DNA of 64,000 bases from Terriglobia bacterium. Its GTDB lineage: Bacteria; Acidobacteriota; Terriglobia; Bryobacterales; UBA6623. The stretch covers positions 124,001-188,000 of the forward strand of contig VXMF01000011.1 in the NCBI GenBank assembly GCA_009841225.1, read 5' to 3'. Position numbers and translations under genes: made by a program. Below, in pieces: positions 27,590-36,022 of this stretch (positions are counted from its first letter, which is position 1; every line of letters starts with the position of its first letter). Below the pieces are notes generated by a model. That model was not told the origin of the DNA. It ran no database searches and saw only the letters and a program-made list of their open reading frames with translations.

Positions 27590-29731
27590 TCACTGGGTCA
27601 AGCGCTCTCTCAACGCAAGTGCTGTCGGGTCGCCCGGACGGACCCTGAGCAAGGCATCCAAGCTTGCGAGGGCGTTGTCCTTCTCACCCAGCGCCAAGTG
27701 GGCCCTGACGGCATTCAAGTAGGGTTGGACAAGCTGGGGCTTCAGCTCCCGGGCTCGGGCCAGCAAGGGCAGGGCTTGTCGGAATCGGCCCGTCTCAACG
27801 AACACGCCCCCGAGGTCGGCGAGGGCCTCGGCATAGTCGCCACGGAGCTTCAGGGCAGCTTGCAACGACGACTCAGCTTCCGTGAAGTTACCCTTCTGAG
27901 CATGCACCAGGCCCAAGCTGTAATGTGCTTCCGGAAAGTCTGGTCGCACTTCTAGGGCCTTGCGAAGTGAGCTCGAGGCTTGATCCCATGACCCGGCCTG
28001 AGCGTGAAGGATCCCGAGGTCATGAAGCGCCTGAGCGTGGTTCGGTGCAATTTCAACTGCTCGGCGAAGAGAGGCTAGCGCGTCCGTCGTTTGCCGTGTC
28101 TGCAGATAGAGCCAGCCGAGGTTGTAGTGGGTCTCCGGGTTGTCGGGATCAATCTCCCTCGCGGAAAGCAGGGCCGGAAGGGCAGCCTCGAACTCTCCTT
28201 GCCGCGATGCGACCGCGCCCCACACGCGCAATGCTTCCGTGTCGTCCGGCGCCTGTGAGAGCGCTGCCGTCGCGGCCGCCCTGGCCTCGGAAAGCCTGCC
28301 AAGCTCTGCCAATGCCGATGCTAGGTGAACTTGGGCCGCTGTGCCGGGCAACCCCAGCTCGACAGCTGCCTGGTGTGTTGCCAGGGCTTCCTGCCAGCGG
28401 CCCTGTTCGCCATACATGCTCCCCAGGCGGTCAAGAATGGCTGCGTGCTTCGGATGGGCCTCAACTGCGGATTCCAGCGTTGTAAGAGCTTCTTCGGTCA
28501 ATCCGGCGGCCGCATACGCGTCACCAAGTTGGACCCAATTCCTCTCGAAGCGCGTAACGTATGCGCGACCGGGGAAGGGAAGCGCCCGCTCGAGTAGTTC
28601 AGGTTGGTCGTCCGGCCAACGTTCTAGATCGCTAAGGATCTGCTCGGCGGAGGTGAGCCCCAAGTAGAGCTTCAGGATATTTCCCCTCTCGTCGATCAGA
28701 AACGAAGTGGGAATCGCCAGCTCGCCCGATTGGTCGAGGATGTGACGGACCAACAGATCGAACGCCGTCACCGAGTCCTCGTCCGGAATCACCACCGGGA
28801 ATGGCAGCTCTTTTTCGCGCACGAAGCGGCGGACCGACTCGAGCTCGCTTGGCTCGTCCACGGACACCAGCAATGGGACCACAGAGGCCCCCTCCAAGGC
28901 TGCGTGATGCTCCTTGAAATCCGCCAACTCGACTTGACACGGCGCGCACCAAGTTGCCCAGAAGTTCAGCAAGATCCGTTTTCCGCGGTACTGTTCCTGC
29001 AGGAACGGCCCGTCGCCGTCCAATGATCGGCCCCGCAGCGTTGGAACCGGAGTCGCCTCGGTCAGCCAAATGCCTGTCCGGCTAGTGCTGACCTCCGGTT
29101 CGGTCGAGTCGCGTTCGAGCTGGATTGCCGGGGCAGGTCCGAACGGCACTGCGGTGTGATCTTCGCTCCCTTCCGTGACAAGGAGAAGGTGGTCGGCCGG
29201 AAATTCTCGATAGATGTCCGCCCTCCCCGAGGGCCAGACCACTCTGACTTCACGGATCTCATCTTCTTCTCCCAAGCCAAAATGCACAGTCCGTGATGGC
29301 TGTGAGCGGAATCCCGAGCCGCTGCGCACAGATCTGATCAAACGGCGCCCGGACGCCGTTTCCAGGACAAGCCTCGCGCCGACCGCATCGCGATTGCTTG
29401 CCGTGCCCTCGAGCCGGAAAGCCACAGAGTGATGGCTTGTCGGCAGATTGTTCCTGAGCAGTCGAAGCTGAGGAGAATTCCTGTTGTTGAGCAGGATGTC
29501 GGTGTCCCCGTCTCCGTCAAAGTCGAAGGTTACGAATGCGCGGCCGTCCTCGGGGAAATCCAGTCCGGCGACCGCGGACAGGTCCGCGAACGTTCCGTCT
29601 CCGCGATTCCAATAGAGAACATTCCGCTCGTGCCCGCTGAGGCTTCCGTTGAGTCGGATCAGCCGATAGAGCAAGGCCCAGCTGCGCTCGTACTGTGAAG
29701 AGCGGGCTTGGTTTTCAGGGGAGGACGACAC
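27590..29731 (-). CDS. ASPIC/UnbV + TlpA-like redoxin + TPR protein (3' part of a TGA-split gene)
   Basis: This 713-residue frame starts at a GTG with no good Shine-Dalgarno site. Domains in order are an FG-GAP remnant (VTFDFDGDGDTDILLNN), ASPIC/UnbV (~110-170: AVGARLVLETASGRRL; VHFGLGEEDEIREVRVVW), a TlpA/ResA-like thioredoxin domain (~225-375) with WCAPC at 261-265 and cis-Pro P341, and about nine TPRs to the end. It is in the same frame as the gene upstream (29753-31534), separated only by TGA 29755-29753; the codons between read SFFWRQV, which belong to the family. It is therefore probably the C-terminal half of one large exported protein. The redoxin may reduce disulfides or heme-c thiols in the periplasm. 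Confidence 0.75.
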   Translation of the reverse strand: MSSSPENQARSSQYERSWALLYRLIRLNGSLSGHERNVLYWNRGDGTFADLSAVAGLDFPEDGRAFVTFDFDGDGDTDILLNNRNSPQLRLLRNNLPTSHHSVAFRLEGTASNRDAVGARLVLETASGRRLIRSVRSGSGFRSQPSRTVHFGLGEEDEIREVRVVWPSGRADIYREFPADHLLLVTEGSEDHTAVPFGPAPAIQLERDSTEPEVSTSRTGIWLTEATPVPTLRGRSLDGDGPFLQEQYRGKRILLNFWATWCAPCQVELADFKEHHAALEGASVVPLLVSVDEPSELESVRRFVREKELPFPVVIPDEDSVTAFDLLVRHILDQSGELAIPTSFLIDERGNILKLYLGLTSAEQILSDLERWPDDQPELLERALPFPGRAYVTRFERNWVQLGDAYAAAGLTEEALTTLESAVEAHPKHAAILDRLGSMYGEQGRWQEALATHQAAVELGLPGTAAQVHLASALAELGRLSEARAAATAALSQAPDDTEALRVWGAVASRQGEFEAALPALLSAREIDPDNPETHYNLGWLYLQTRQTTDALASLRRAVEIAPNHAQALHDLGILHAQAGSWDQASSSLRKALEVRPDFPEAHYSLGLVHAQKGNFTEAESSLQAALKLRGDYAEALADLGGVFVETGRFRQALPLLARARELKPQLVQPYLNAVRAHLALGEKDNALASLDALLRVRPGDPTALALRERLTQ

Positions 29732-29752
29732 GACCTGCCGCCAAAAGAAACT

Positions 29753-29755
29753 TCA
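29753..29755 (-). other. In-frame TGA interrupting a CRTAC1-redoxin-TPR gene
   Basis: Reading 31534 down to 27590 gives one continuous frame except for this TGA (after ...DDPDL and before SFFWRQVV). Removing it would restore a single protein of roughly 1310 residues with CRTAC1, ASPIC/UnbV, redoxin and TPR domains. Possible causes are nonsense mutation, readthrough, or sequencing error. The position is not at a redox cysteine, so selenocysteine is unlikely. Confidence 0.85.
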
Positions 29756-31534
29756 AAGATCCGGGTCATCTTTCTCCGTCCCGGTGACGAAGCCATTGAC
29801 GATGTAAATGTCGAGATTCCCGTCGTTGTCAAAGTCCACGAAGTCGGAGCACCACGCCCAACGTCCCATTTCGACCCCTGAAGGAATCGTGACGTCTTCA
29901 AATCGGGATCGCTCGCTGCGAAATAGCGAGTTCCCGCGTGCGTGGCGGCGGTAGATATCCTTCGGGGCATCGGGACTGTCGCGTTTGAAATCGCGTTGCA
30001 TGGTGACACGTCGTCCCGCCGAAGACCACATGTTTCCGAAGTAGACATCTTCCAAGCCGTCCCCGTCGTAGTCGCCCAGTGCCACGCTCATGCCGGCACC
30101 GGCATCTTCGACTCCGGCCTCCTCGGTGACATCCAGAAACCGGCCGCCACCTTGGTTCCGATAGAGGTTCTTTCGGCCGAAATCGTTGGCGACAAAGAGG
30201 TCCGGAAGGCCGTCTTGGTCGTAATCGCCCCAGGTGCAAGCGTGACTGAACCGATCGTTGTTCTGATTGAGCCCCGTTGTCGACGTCACGTCCTGAAACG
30301 TTCCGTCACCCAGATTGCGGTACAGAACGTTCGGCGGACCGTTGGTCGCATCGTAGTAGGGCCGTGGCAGCTGTGAGGCGGCATTCGGCCAGAGGTAGGC
30401 GGTTACATATAGATCCAGATACCCATCGAGGTCATAGTCGCCGAGGCACCCTCCTACCGCCCCCGGCTTCACGCCCATGGGAAATCCCGTCCGCGACAAG
30501 CGGAAGCTGCCGTTTCCACCGTTCAGGAAGAGAAGCGGCTGGCCTATTGAGAGAATCAAGATCAGGTCTTGCGTGCCATTGTTGTCGATGTCAGAGAAAA
30601 GCGCGGCTGACGAACCGTCGAGGGCATCTAGGCCGGCCCCGGCGCTCACATCCGCGAATCGGCCATTGCCGAGGTTGCGAAACAAGCGGTTCGGCAATCC
30701 TCCCGGTTGTGTCAGATAGAAGTCCTCGAGTCCGTCCCCGTCGTAGTCCCCGACCGCCAGACCCTGCTGGCCATAGACGTCCATTCCCGAGGCGGCGTCC
30801 ATTCGAGTTCGCCAGACCTCCGTGCCGAACTTCAATTGCTGATGGAAGGAGGAGTTCTGCCCGAATGCCGCTTCAGAAACATCCTCGAAAGCCGCGACGC
30901 TAGAGTGGCTTCGCTCGCTATTGCCTGCGTGTAAGGCCGTCAGCAACCATTGGCCCTCCGGCGTTTGTTCCCACTCGGACTCCCAGTCGACGCCGATCTG
31001 CTGACGGAGGCCCTCCCGTGTCGATCCCGCCAGTTGAAATCGCAGCTTAGCGCTGGCGGCGTGCTGTCCATGCGGCTCGATGCCAACTACTTTGAACTTG
31101 GCCCAGTCTACCGAGCGGTACTCCGCCAGGAGGGCGTCGAACTCCCTGCCGAGGGAATCGGACGTGACGCTCCGCTCGGTTCTTGGCGCACCTTGGAAGG
31201 ATCGCAGCACTCCCATCGAGTGAGAGAGTTCTTCGCTGGCCGGACTCAGGGGGGTCCCCTCAAACTGCGGAGCGATCTTTTCCTCCAAACGCAGATCACG
31301 CGAGACCAGCTCACTGGCTAACTCAGCCAAGAAGCGCTCGATCTGGCCAGCCTGTAGTTCCGATAAGGAGCCGGCCGCCTCATGGTCGACGACCGCCAAG
31401 ACCTGCTGAACAGGCGACGTGCCTGCCGTCGATGCCTCTTGGCGCAGAGGGGCGCTTTCACCAATTTCCACCGACTGCCCAGGGCAGAGTCCAGTCGCTG
31501 CACAAAGGCCAATAGCCAAGAGCCTGAAGGCCAT
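29753..31534 (-). CDS. CRTAC1-family FG-GAP protein, N-terminal part of a TGA-split gene
   Basis: This 593-residue product has a signal peptide (FRLLAIGLCAATGLCPGQ), a helical N-terminal part of about 200 residues and then FG-GAP/VCBS propeller repeats (GLAVGDYDGDGLEDFYLTQ; SDIDNNGTQDLILILS; GDYDLDGYLDLYVTAY). It stops at a TGA right after IYIVNGFVTGTEKDD. Other CRTAC1 proteins continue from there into SFFWRQVV and a C-terminal ASPIC/UnbV domain, which here is encoded downstream in the same frame. So the protein as written lacks ASPIC/UnbV. Candidate promoter TTGAAT-18-TATAAT lies about 50 bases upstream. Neighbours: selA-like gene upstream, ADP-ribosylglycohydrolase copy 3 convergent at the far end. 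Confidence 0.8.
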   Translation of the reverse strand: MAFRLLAIGLCAATGLCPGQSVEIGESAPLRQEASTAGTSPVQQVLAVVDHEAAGSLSELQAGQIERFLAELASELVSRDLRLEEKIAPQFEGTPLSPASEELSHSMGVLRSFQGAPRTERSVTSDSLGREFDALLAEYRSVDWAKFKVVGIEPHGQHAASAKLRFQLAGSTREGLRQQIGVDWESEWEQTPEGQWLLTALHAGNSERSHSSVAAFEDVSEAAFGQNSSFHQQLKFGTEVWRTRMDAASGMDVYGQQGLAVGDYDGDGLEDFYLTQPGGLPNRLFRNLGNGRFADVSAGAGLDALDGSSAALFSDIDNNGTQDLILILSIGQPLLFLNGGNGSFRLSRTGFPMGVKPGAVGGCLGDYDLDGYLDLYVTAYLWPNAASQLPRPYYDATNGPPNVLYRNLGDGTFQDVTSTTGLNQNNDRFSHACTWGDYDQDGLPDLFVANDFGRKNLYRNQGGGRFLDVTEEAGVEDAGAGMSVALGDYDGDGLEDVYFGNMWSSAGRRVTMQRDFKRDSPDAPKDIYRRHARGNSLFRSERSRFEDVTIPSGVEMGRWAWCSDFVDFDNDGNLDIYIVNGFVTGTEKDDPDL

Positions 31535-31877
31535 ATCAGGTTATGAGCTGAAGTTTGCCGGACACCAGCGAGTTCGCACGTCGAGATTATACCGACGGCC
31601 CGAAGTTTCATTCAAGGCTGGCGTTCTGGATGAGCCGTCGGTCTCCGCTGCGAGGCATTCCGCGAAAGCGCCGTGTCGCCGTTCCCCAAGGAGTAAGGTG
31701 CAGTCCTCGCCGGATTGCACCGCAGCGGCGCCGAAACAACCTGCTATCCATCTGGCTCCGCCCGGCTCATCCAGGAGCCTTCGGCGCGGGTGCGCCTCTC
31801 CCAGCCGACGAGCGCACCAGTGCTCGAGCAACATTGGCTCGGCTAGCGCCGGCCCGGAACGGCGCGACGGTGCTGCG
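31535..31877 (-). other. Intergenic stretch between selA-like and CRTAC1 genes
   Basis: About 340 bases. A candidate promoter is at 31586-31615. Bases 31844-31877 just past the selA-like stop are the segment copied at 5140-5172. A 97-codon minus-strand frame (31541-31834) has no family features and is judged non-coding. Confidence 0.5.
31586..31615 (-). promoter_or_regulatory. Candidate sigma-70-type promoter for the CRTAC1-redoxin-TPR gene
   Basis: On the minus strand TTGAAT (31615-31610) and TATAAT (31591-31586) are 18 bases apart. Transcription would begin near 31580, giving a leader of roughly 45 bases to the start at 31534. This is the best promoter match seen in the window. Confidence 0.5.
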
Positions 31878-33107
31878 TCAGGCCGCCCGGCGCAGCGCCG
31901 AGGCTAGAACGCTTCGAATTCGTCGCCCGACGACACGGTCTTCGCCCGCTGCTAGCATCCACACAGCGACCTCGAGCCCTTCAGAAAACCTCGGCCGTAC
32001 CTCTACGGCCGGTTCTCCCCGACGCAGTTCCTCGGCTGCCTGCTCCGCCGTCAGCTGGGCCCCACCATAGTCCCAGCGGATGCGCAGGTGCGGTACAGCG
32101 TTGGCAATCTCTGGCGTGAAGATCTCCGTCGAGACGCCGGGCAGGTTCGAGACGGTGCGCGCTATCCGCTTGCAGCTTTGCTCCCATTCCGTCCAGACTT
32201 CGTCGTGGTCGCGCTTCAAGAACTCTTCCAGCGCGACAAGCATTCCGACGACCTCTTCCTTGTTGACTTTGTTGGTGCGGCCGACGGAGTCCGAGTGCGG
32301 GCTGTTGTTCAAGCGCGCAGCTTCGATCAAGTCGCGGCGTCCGATCAAGAGCCCCGCCGATTGAGGCCCGCGCAGGCCCTTGCCGCCCGAGAATGCGACC
32401 AAGTCGTAGCCCATCTTGGTGAAGCGGAACAGATTGTCTGCCGGAGGGATGTCGGCCGCGGCGTCATTCAGCGTGGGCACGCCGCGCTGCTTGCCGACAC
32501 GGACGAATTCTTCATGTCCGATTGCGCCGTCGTGTTCGGCATGGTTGAGAAAGAACAGCATCGCAGTGCGCTCGTTAATCGCCGCTTCGAGGTCCCGCGC
32601 CGAATCCACCTCGACGAGTCGGACGCCGCAATTGCGGACCGCGTGGTCGTAACCGTTGCGATGAGTTTTCTGAATCACGACCTCATTCTTCATGCCGGCC
32701 GTGTCTGGGAGGCGCCGGATTCGATCCGCGGAACTGCCAGCCACGCAAGCGGCCGTTCCGAGAGTCAGGGCCGAAGCGCACCCGGCGGTCACCAGCGCCG
32801 CTTCGCAATCGAGCAGTTCCGCGATCTGATCGCCTGCTTTCTCGTGCAGCTCGTTGAGGTCCACGTACTGGGTTGCGGCCACCTGCATCGAGTCCAACAC
32901 CGACTGCGACATCTGGGACGCGGTCAGCCGGGTGTAAGTCCCAGCTGCATTGAGAAATGGCCGCACGCCCAGTTCGGCCAGCACATCGCGGTTGGCGGTC
33001 CGACGCTTCCTCTGGGCCGTTGCCGTTTGCGCGCTCAGGCCGATGCCGGGCACGGCCAGCGCGGATCGAATGAAGCCCCGACGATCGCTAAAGAGCCTGC
33101 GCAACAT
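31878..33107 (-). CDS. SelA-like PLP-dependent enzyme with a twin-arginine-like leader
   Basis: This 409-residue fold-type I PLP enzyme is of the SelA-like group (L-seryl-tRNA(Sec) selenium transferase superfamily). The N-terminus LRRLFSDRRGFIRSALAVPGIG resembles a twin-arginine signal. PLP-site features are VVIQKTHRNGYDHAVRN, LNDAAADIPPADN and the lysine K243 in FSGGKGLRGPQ. It lacks the context expected of a selenocysteine synthase (no selB, selD or selC in the window) and is shorter than bacterial SelA, so it is more likely a catabolic relative of the kind acting on amino-sugar acids or hydroxy-amino acids. It overlaps nothing, but a C-terminal copy of it is found as a pseudogene at 5173-5512. 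A DUF1080 gene lies just upstream on the same strand. Confidence 0.75.
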   Translation of the reverse strand: MLRRLFSDRRGFIRSALAVPGIGLSAQTATAQRKRRTANRDVLAELGVRPFLNAAGTYTRLTASQMSQSVLDSMQVAATQYVDLNELHEKAGDQIAELLDCEAALVTAGCASALTLGTAACVAGSSADRIRRLPDTAGMKNEVVIQKTHRNGYDHAVRNCGVRLVEVDSARDLEAAINERTAMLFFLNHAEHDGAIGHEEFVRVGKQRGVPTLNDAAADIPPADNLFRFTKMGYDLVAFSGGKGLRGPQSAGLLIGRRDLIEAARLNNSPHSDSVGRTNKVNKEEVVGMLVALEEFLKRDHDEVWTEWEQSCKRIARTVSNLPGVSTEIFTPEIANAVPHLRIRWDYGGAQLTAEQAAEELRRGEPAVEVRPRFSEGLEVAVWMLAAGEDRVVGRRIRSVLASALRRAA

Positions 33108-33169
33108 TGAATCCCCCCCCTACTGAAGCAACCCGCGGTTAGGTTCCGGCCGAGTTCAGCCAGCACCTG

Positions 33170-33811
33170 TCAAGGCAGGCGCTTGATGCGGATGTTCCTG
33201 AACTGTACGGGTTCGTTGTGACCCAGAAAGCCGATATGGCCGCTCCTTCGTTTCAGGCCTGGATGCTTGGCCAGCAGCGCCGGGTCCTTTACGTCGGCCG
33301 TGTCGACATCCAGGATCTCCGTCCCGTTCAGGGTGACCGTGATCCTCGACCCCTGGGCCCTCACCTCTTGGCTGTTCCACTCGCCAACCGGCTTCAGAGC
33401 ACCGGTCTTGGCGGGAGCAACGTGGTACAGGGACCCATGCTTCTGCCAAGGCTTGATGCTCGCGTACCGCTCGGCTGAGTTGTCGATGATCTGGAGTTCG
33501 TTGCCGACGTAGGCCATGTCGCTCCATCCGAGCGGGCAACGCACGCACAAGCCGTTATTCGAGCCGGACTCGAGCTTGAACTCGAAGCGCAGCACGAAAT
33601 CGGCGTACTCGGAGGCGGAAAGCAGGTTTCCGCCGCTGCCCTTGGCGCAAGCGATGCTCCCGTCCTTGATCGTGTAGCCCTCGCCGCGCTGGCCGAGCAG
33701 GATCCAGCCGTCCAGCGACTCGCCATCGAACAGCTGCACGAAGCCGTCTTCCGAGACAGCCACCCCGGCAAAGCACAGCATGAACGCGATTAGCAAGCAG
33801 GTTCGTCGCAT
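33170..33811 (-). CDS. DUF1080 (3-keto-disaccharide hydrolase family) exported protein
   Basis: This 213-residue protein has a signal peptide (RRTCLLIAFMLCFAGVAVS) and one DUF1080 jelly-roll (LamG-like) domain: FVQLFDGESLDGWILLG, YADFVLRFEFKLESGSNNGL, ELQIIDNSAERYASIKP, VTLNGTEILDVDTADV and SGHIGFLGHNEPVQFRNIRI. DUF1080 proteins include periplasmic 3-keto-glycoside hydrolases working with Gfo/Idh/MocA dehydrogenases; one of those is present at 52436-53605, though not adjacent. ATG 33811 is used; upstream in-frame ATG 33856 would spoil the signal peptide. It is 62 bases from the selA-like gene and may be in its operon. Confidence 0.83.
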   Translation of the reverse strand: MRRTCLLIAFMLCFAGVAVSEDGFVQLFDGESLDGWILLGQRGEGYTIKDGSIACAKGSGGNLLSASEYADFVLRFEFKLESGSNNGLCVRCPLGWSDMAYVGNELQIIDNSAERYASIKPWQKHGSLYHVAPAKTGALKPVGEWNSQEVRAQGSRITVTLNGTEILDVDTADVKDPALLAKHPGLKRRSGHIGFLGHNEPVQFRNIRIKRLP

Positions 33812-33913
33812 CACTGGCAGGAATGATAGCACCCGGCGTGTGAAATGGCTTTCCAAGCGACGGCCCGCACATGCCGCGAACGGGTCCGGCCCTGCAATGC
33901 GCTAAGAATAGGA

Positions 33914-34294
33914 ATGGTGGCAGATAGCATCTATGAACTCGTCGGCGAGGCCGGTTTTGACCGGCTGACTAAAGCTTTCTATGACCGCGTGCCAGATGAC
34001 GAGATCTTGGGTCCGATGTACCCGGACGGCCAATTCGAGCTGGCCCGAACGCGCCTGAGGGACTTCTTGGTCGGCCGTTTCGGAGGGCCACAACGCTATG
34101 TTGAGCAGCGCGGACATCCGAAGTTGCGCATGCGGCACATGACGTTTCCGATTGACGAGCGCGCCCGCAATCGCTGGGTGGAACTGATGACGCAGGCTCT
34201 TCACGAGGTCGAGTTTCCACCAGCAGTGGTCGACTCGATGCTGCGCTACTTCGCGGATTCCGCCACCTTCATGATCAACCGCGCCCGGCCGTAG
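33914..34294 (+). CDS. Group II truncated haemoglobin (trHbO-like)
   Basis: This is a heme-binding 2-on-2 globin of 126 residues, cytoplasmic, binding O2 or NO. The sequence has the trHbO landmarks: IYELVGEAGFDRLTKAFYDRV, DFLVGRFGGPQRYVEQRGHP and the proximal-His region LRMRHMTFPIDERARNRWV, ending in a helix with DSMLRYFADSATFMI. ATG 33914 follows TAGGA closely; the frame is open back to 33845 but that part is Arg-rich and unlike globin. It stops 3 bases before the end of the convergent esterase gene. There is no obvious partner gene. Likely role: protection from nitrosative or oxidative stress, inferred from the family. Confidence 0.85.
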   Translation: MVADSIYELVGEAGFDRLTKAFYDRVPDDEILGPMYPDGQFELARTRLRDFLVGRFGGPQRYVEQRGHPKLRMRHMTFPIDERARNRWVELMTQALHEVEFPPAVVDSMLRYFADSATFMINRARP

Positions 34295-34297
34295 CGG

Positions 34298-35011
34298 TCA
34301 GTCTGCCAAGAAATCCTCAAAGGCGGTGGCTACTTGGCGAGCGATGATCTCGTTACCCTTCGCGTTCGGGTGGATTCCATCGGCGTTATTCAGTTCGGGA
34401 ACCATCGCCACGTTCTCCAGCAGGAAAGGGATCAGGGGCAGGTCCAGCTCTTCCGCTAGGCGCGGATAGACCGCGTCGAAGTCTCGCACGTACTCCGGGC
34501 CGTAGTTTCGGGGCAGCTTCATGCCGGCCAAGACGACGCTCGCCCCCGCCTGTCCGAACAGGCCGATGATCTCTCGCAAGTTGCGCTCCATGGCATCGAG
34601 CGGGAGGCCGCGAAGGCCGTCGTTGGCTCCCAGCGCCAGGATCACCCATTTCGGCTGGTGCGCGATTGCTGCATCGATTCGGCTGAGGGCCACCGCCGTG
34701 GTATCCCCGCTGATCCCCTCGTTGACCACGCGGAAGCTCATGCCACGCTTGTCGAATTCGCGCTGGAGGAAAGCCGGGTATGTTTCCGACCGACCGACCC
34801 GCTGGCCGGCTGTCAGGCTGTCGCCGAAAGCGACTATGACGGGCCGCGTGTCCTGCACGGCGGGTGCGACTGCTGGTCGGCTATTCCTTGCCTGCTCGGC
34901 ATCAGGCGGGGCTGGGGCGTTTGTCTCGGTAGTGCCGCAGGCGGACAGCAAGACAGTCGCCACGCTCAGGGCTAGGCATAGGAAACGGTAGTGCGGGAAC
35001 AACCTCGACAT
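34298..35011 (-). CDS. Lipoprotein SGNH/GDSL arylesterase (TesA-like)
   Basis: This 237-residue hydrolase of the SGNH superfamily has block I FGDSLTAG (Ser nucleophile), block II Gly in GISGDTTA, block III Asn in LALGANDGLRG and block V Asp/His in NADGIHPNAKG, so all four catalytic residues are present. ATG 35011 opens a lipoprotein signal (FLCLALSVATVLLSACGTTE, lipobox LSAC), placing it in the periplasm or outer membrane. Expected activity: acyl/aryl ester or lysophospholipid hydrolysis. The ABC-type ATPase gene starts divergently 130 bases away, the usual tesA/ybbA-type arrangement of a lipase and an ABC ATPase. Confidence 0.88.
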   Translation of the reverse strand: MSRLFPHYRFLCLALSVATVLLSACGTTETNAPAPPDAEQARNSRPAVAPAVQDTRPVIVAFGDSLTAGQRVGRSETYPAFLQREFDKRGMSFRVVNEGISGDTTAVALSRIDAAIAHQPKWVILALGANDGLRGLPLDAMERNLREIIGLFGQAGASVVLAGMKLPRNYGPEYVRDFDAVYPRLAEELDLPLIPFLLENVAMVPELNNADGIHPNAKGNEIIARQVATAFEDFLAD

Positions 35012-35140
35012 CTCGTCAGGGCCTGCTAACCTCAGTATGTGCAATCAGCGGCCGGGGTGTTCGCTCGAGCGCCGTCGCCGGTCCAACGCGGTCTTGGCCG
35101 GCCTGCCCGTAGAATCGAGAGAGGAGCACTGGCGCGCGAT

Positions 35141-35863
35141 ATGTCGAATCCAGCCCCGGTGCTAGAAGTCCGCGGGCTCGTCAAGTCCATCCCCAGCGGC
35201 TCGCGCGTGGTCGAGATCCTGCGAGGGCTGGATTTCACGATTCCGGCCGGCACGTTCGTGGTCGTCCAAGGGCCGTCCGGCAGCGGCAAGAGCACGCTGC
35301 TGGGATTGCTGGCCGGCCTGGACAAGCCGTCTTCCGGCGAGATTCTGATCAACGGGGCGCCGCTCTCCGGTCTGGCCGAGAACCAAATGGCGCTGTTGCG
35401 CGGAAGCAAGATCGGCTTCGTCTTTCAGGCCTACCAGCTCGTGCCGACGCTGACGGCACTGGAGAACGTCATGTTGCCGCTCGATCTGACCGGCCACGCC
35501 GACCGGGAGTCCCGTCTTAGGGCGATCGCATTGCTCGGCGAGGTGGGCTTGGCAGAGAGGTGCGACCACTATCCGGTCCAGCTCTCCGGCGGCGAGCAGC
35601 AACGCGTCGCTCTGGCGCGCGCCTTCGTCACGAATCCCCCGATCGTGCTCGCCGACGAGCCGACGGGCAACCTGGACAGCCGCAACAGCGAGTTGGTACT
35701 GGAGATGCTCTTGCGCCTCAATCGCGAGACCGGCACCACGCTCGTGATGGTTACCCACGACGACCAGATCGCCGCAATGGCGAGTCGCCGAATCCAGTTG
35801 GTGGATGGCTTGATCGTTGCCGATCGCGTTGCAGAACCAGAGCTTGCGGCAGTGCCCGCCTAA
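35141..35863 (+). CDS. ABC transporter ATP-binding protein (LolD/YbbA-like)
   Basis: This 240-residue ATPase has Walker A GPSGSGKST, Q-loop FVFQAYQLVPTLTALENVMLP, ABC signature LSGGEQQRVALARAF, Walker B IVLADEPTG and the H-loop MVTHD, all intact. Sequence style matches the LolD/YbbA/MacB group, which extracts or moves lipophilic substances across the inner membrane. No permease gene is adjacent on the downstream side (SRP RNA and dnaX follow), so the partner must be elsewhere. It is divergent from the GDSL esterase gene, like ybbA/tesA of other bacteria, where a ybbP-type permease would be expected. ATG 35141 is preferred; the upstream open frame is Arg-rich and non-homologous. Confidence 0.87.
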   Translation: MSNPAPVLEVRGLVKSIPSGSRVVEILRGLDFTIPAGTFVVVQGPSGSGKSTLLGLLAGLDKPSSGEILINGAPLSGLAENQMALLRGSKIGFVFQAYQLVPTLTALENVMLPLDLTGHADRESRLRAIALLGEVGLAERCDHYPVQLSGGEQQRVALARAFVTNPPIVLADEPTGNLDSRNSELVLEMLLRLNRETGTTLVMVTHDDQIAAMASRRIQLVDGLIVADRVAEPELAAVPA

Positions 35864-35883
35864 GTGTCCCGGATTGGCGGTGA

Positions 35884-35889
35884 TAGACT
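35884..35889 (+). promoter_or_regulatory. Possible -10 box of the SRP RNA gene
   Basis: TAGACT ends seven bases before the predicted 5' end of the RNA, the right spacing for a -10 element. No good -35 is seen at 16-18 bases. Confidence 0.4.
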
Positions 35890-35895
35890 GAGGGT

Positions 35896-35994
35896 GGGCT
35901 CCGGATCCGTGCAGCGGGATGCTGTGAACTCCGCCAGGTCCGGGAGGAAGCAACGGTAGCGGCCTCTGCCGCGTGCCGCGGGCCTCCGGAGTCC
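35896..35994 (+). ncRNA. ffs: Signal recognition particle RNA, small (4.5S) type
   Basis: About 99 bases. The ends pair over ten bases (GGGCTCCGGA with TCCGGAGTCC, one wobble). The tip carries the SRP signature CAGGTCCGGGAGGAAGCA (apical GGGA, a GNRA tetraloop) and AACGGTAG just after it. It forms the SRP with Ffh. It sits just before dnaX, the gene order also seen in many other bacteria. No Alu domain is present, as expected for the small form. Confidence 0.9.
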
Positions 35995-36022
35995 ATCTTC
36001 GGCGCAATTCGGGGTCCTCTCG

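Noticed and set aside
29753..29755. Selenocysteine at the TGA between the two CRTAC1-redoxin frames
   Set aside because: The position follows DDPDL and precedes SFFWRQVV, a linker, not the WCAPC redox site, and no selenocysteine insertion stem-loop or sel genes were recognised. The selA-like gene next to it is probably catabolic.
31541..31834. 97-codon minus-strand frame upstream of the CRTAC1 gene
   Set aside because: No Shine-Dalgarno site or motif; it lies in the spacer that also holds the promoter for the CRTAC1 gene.
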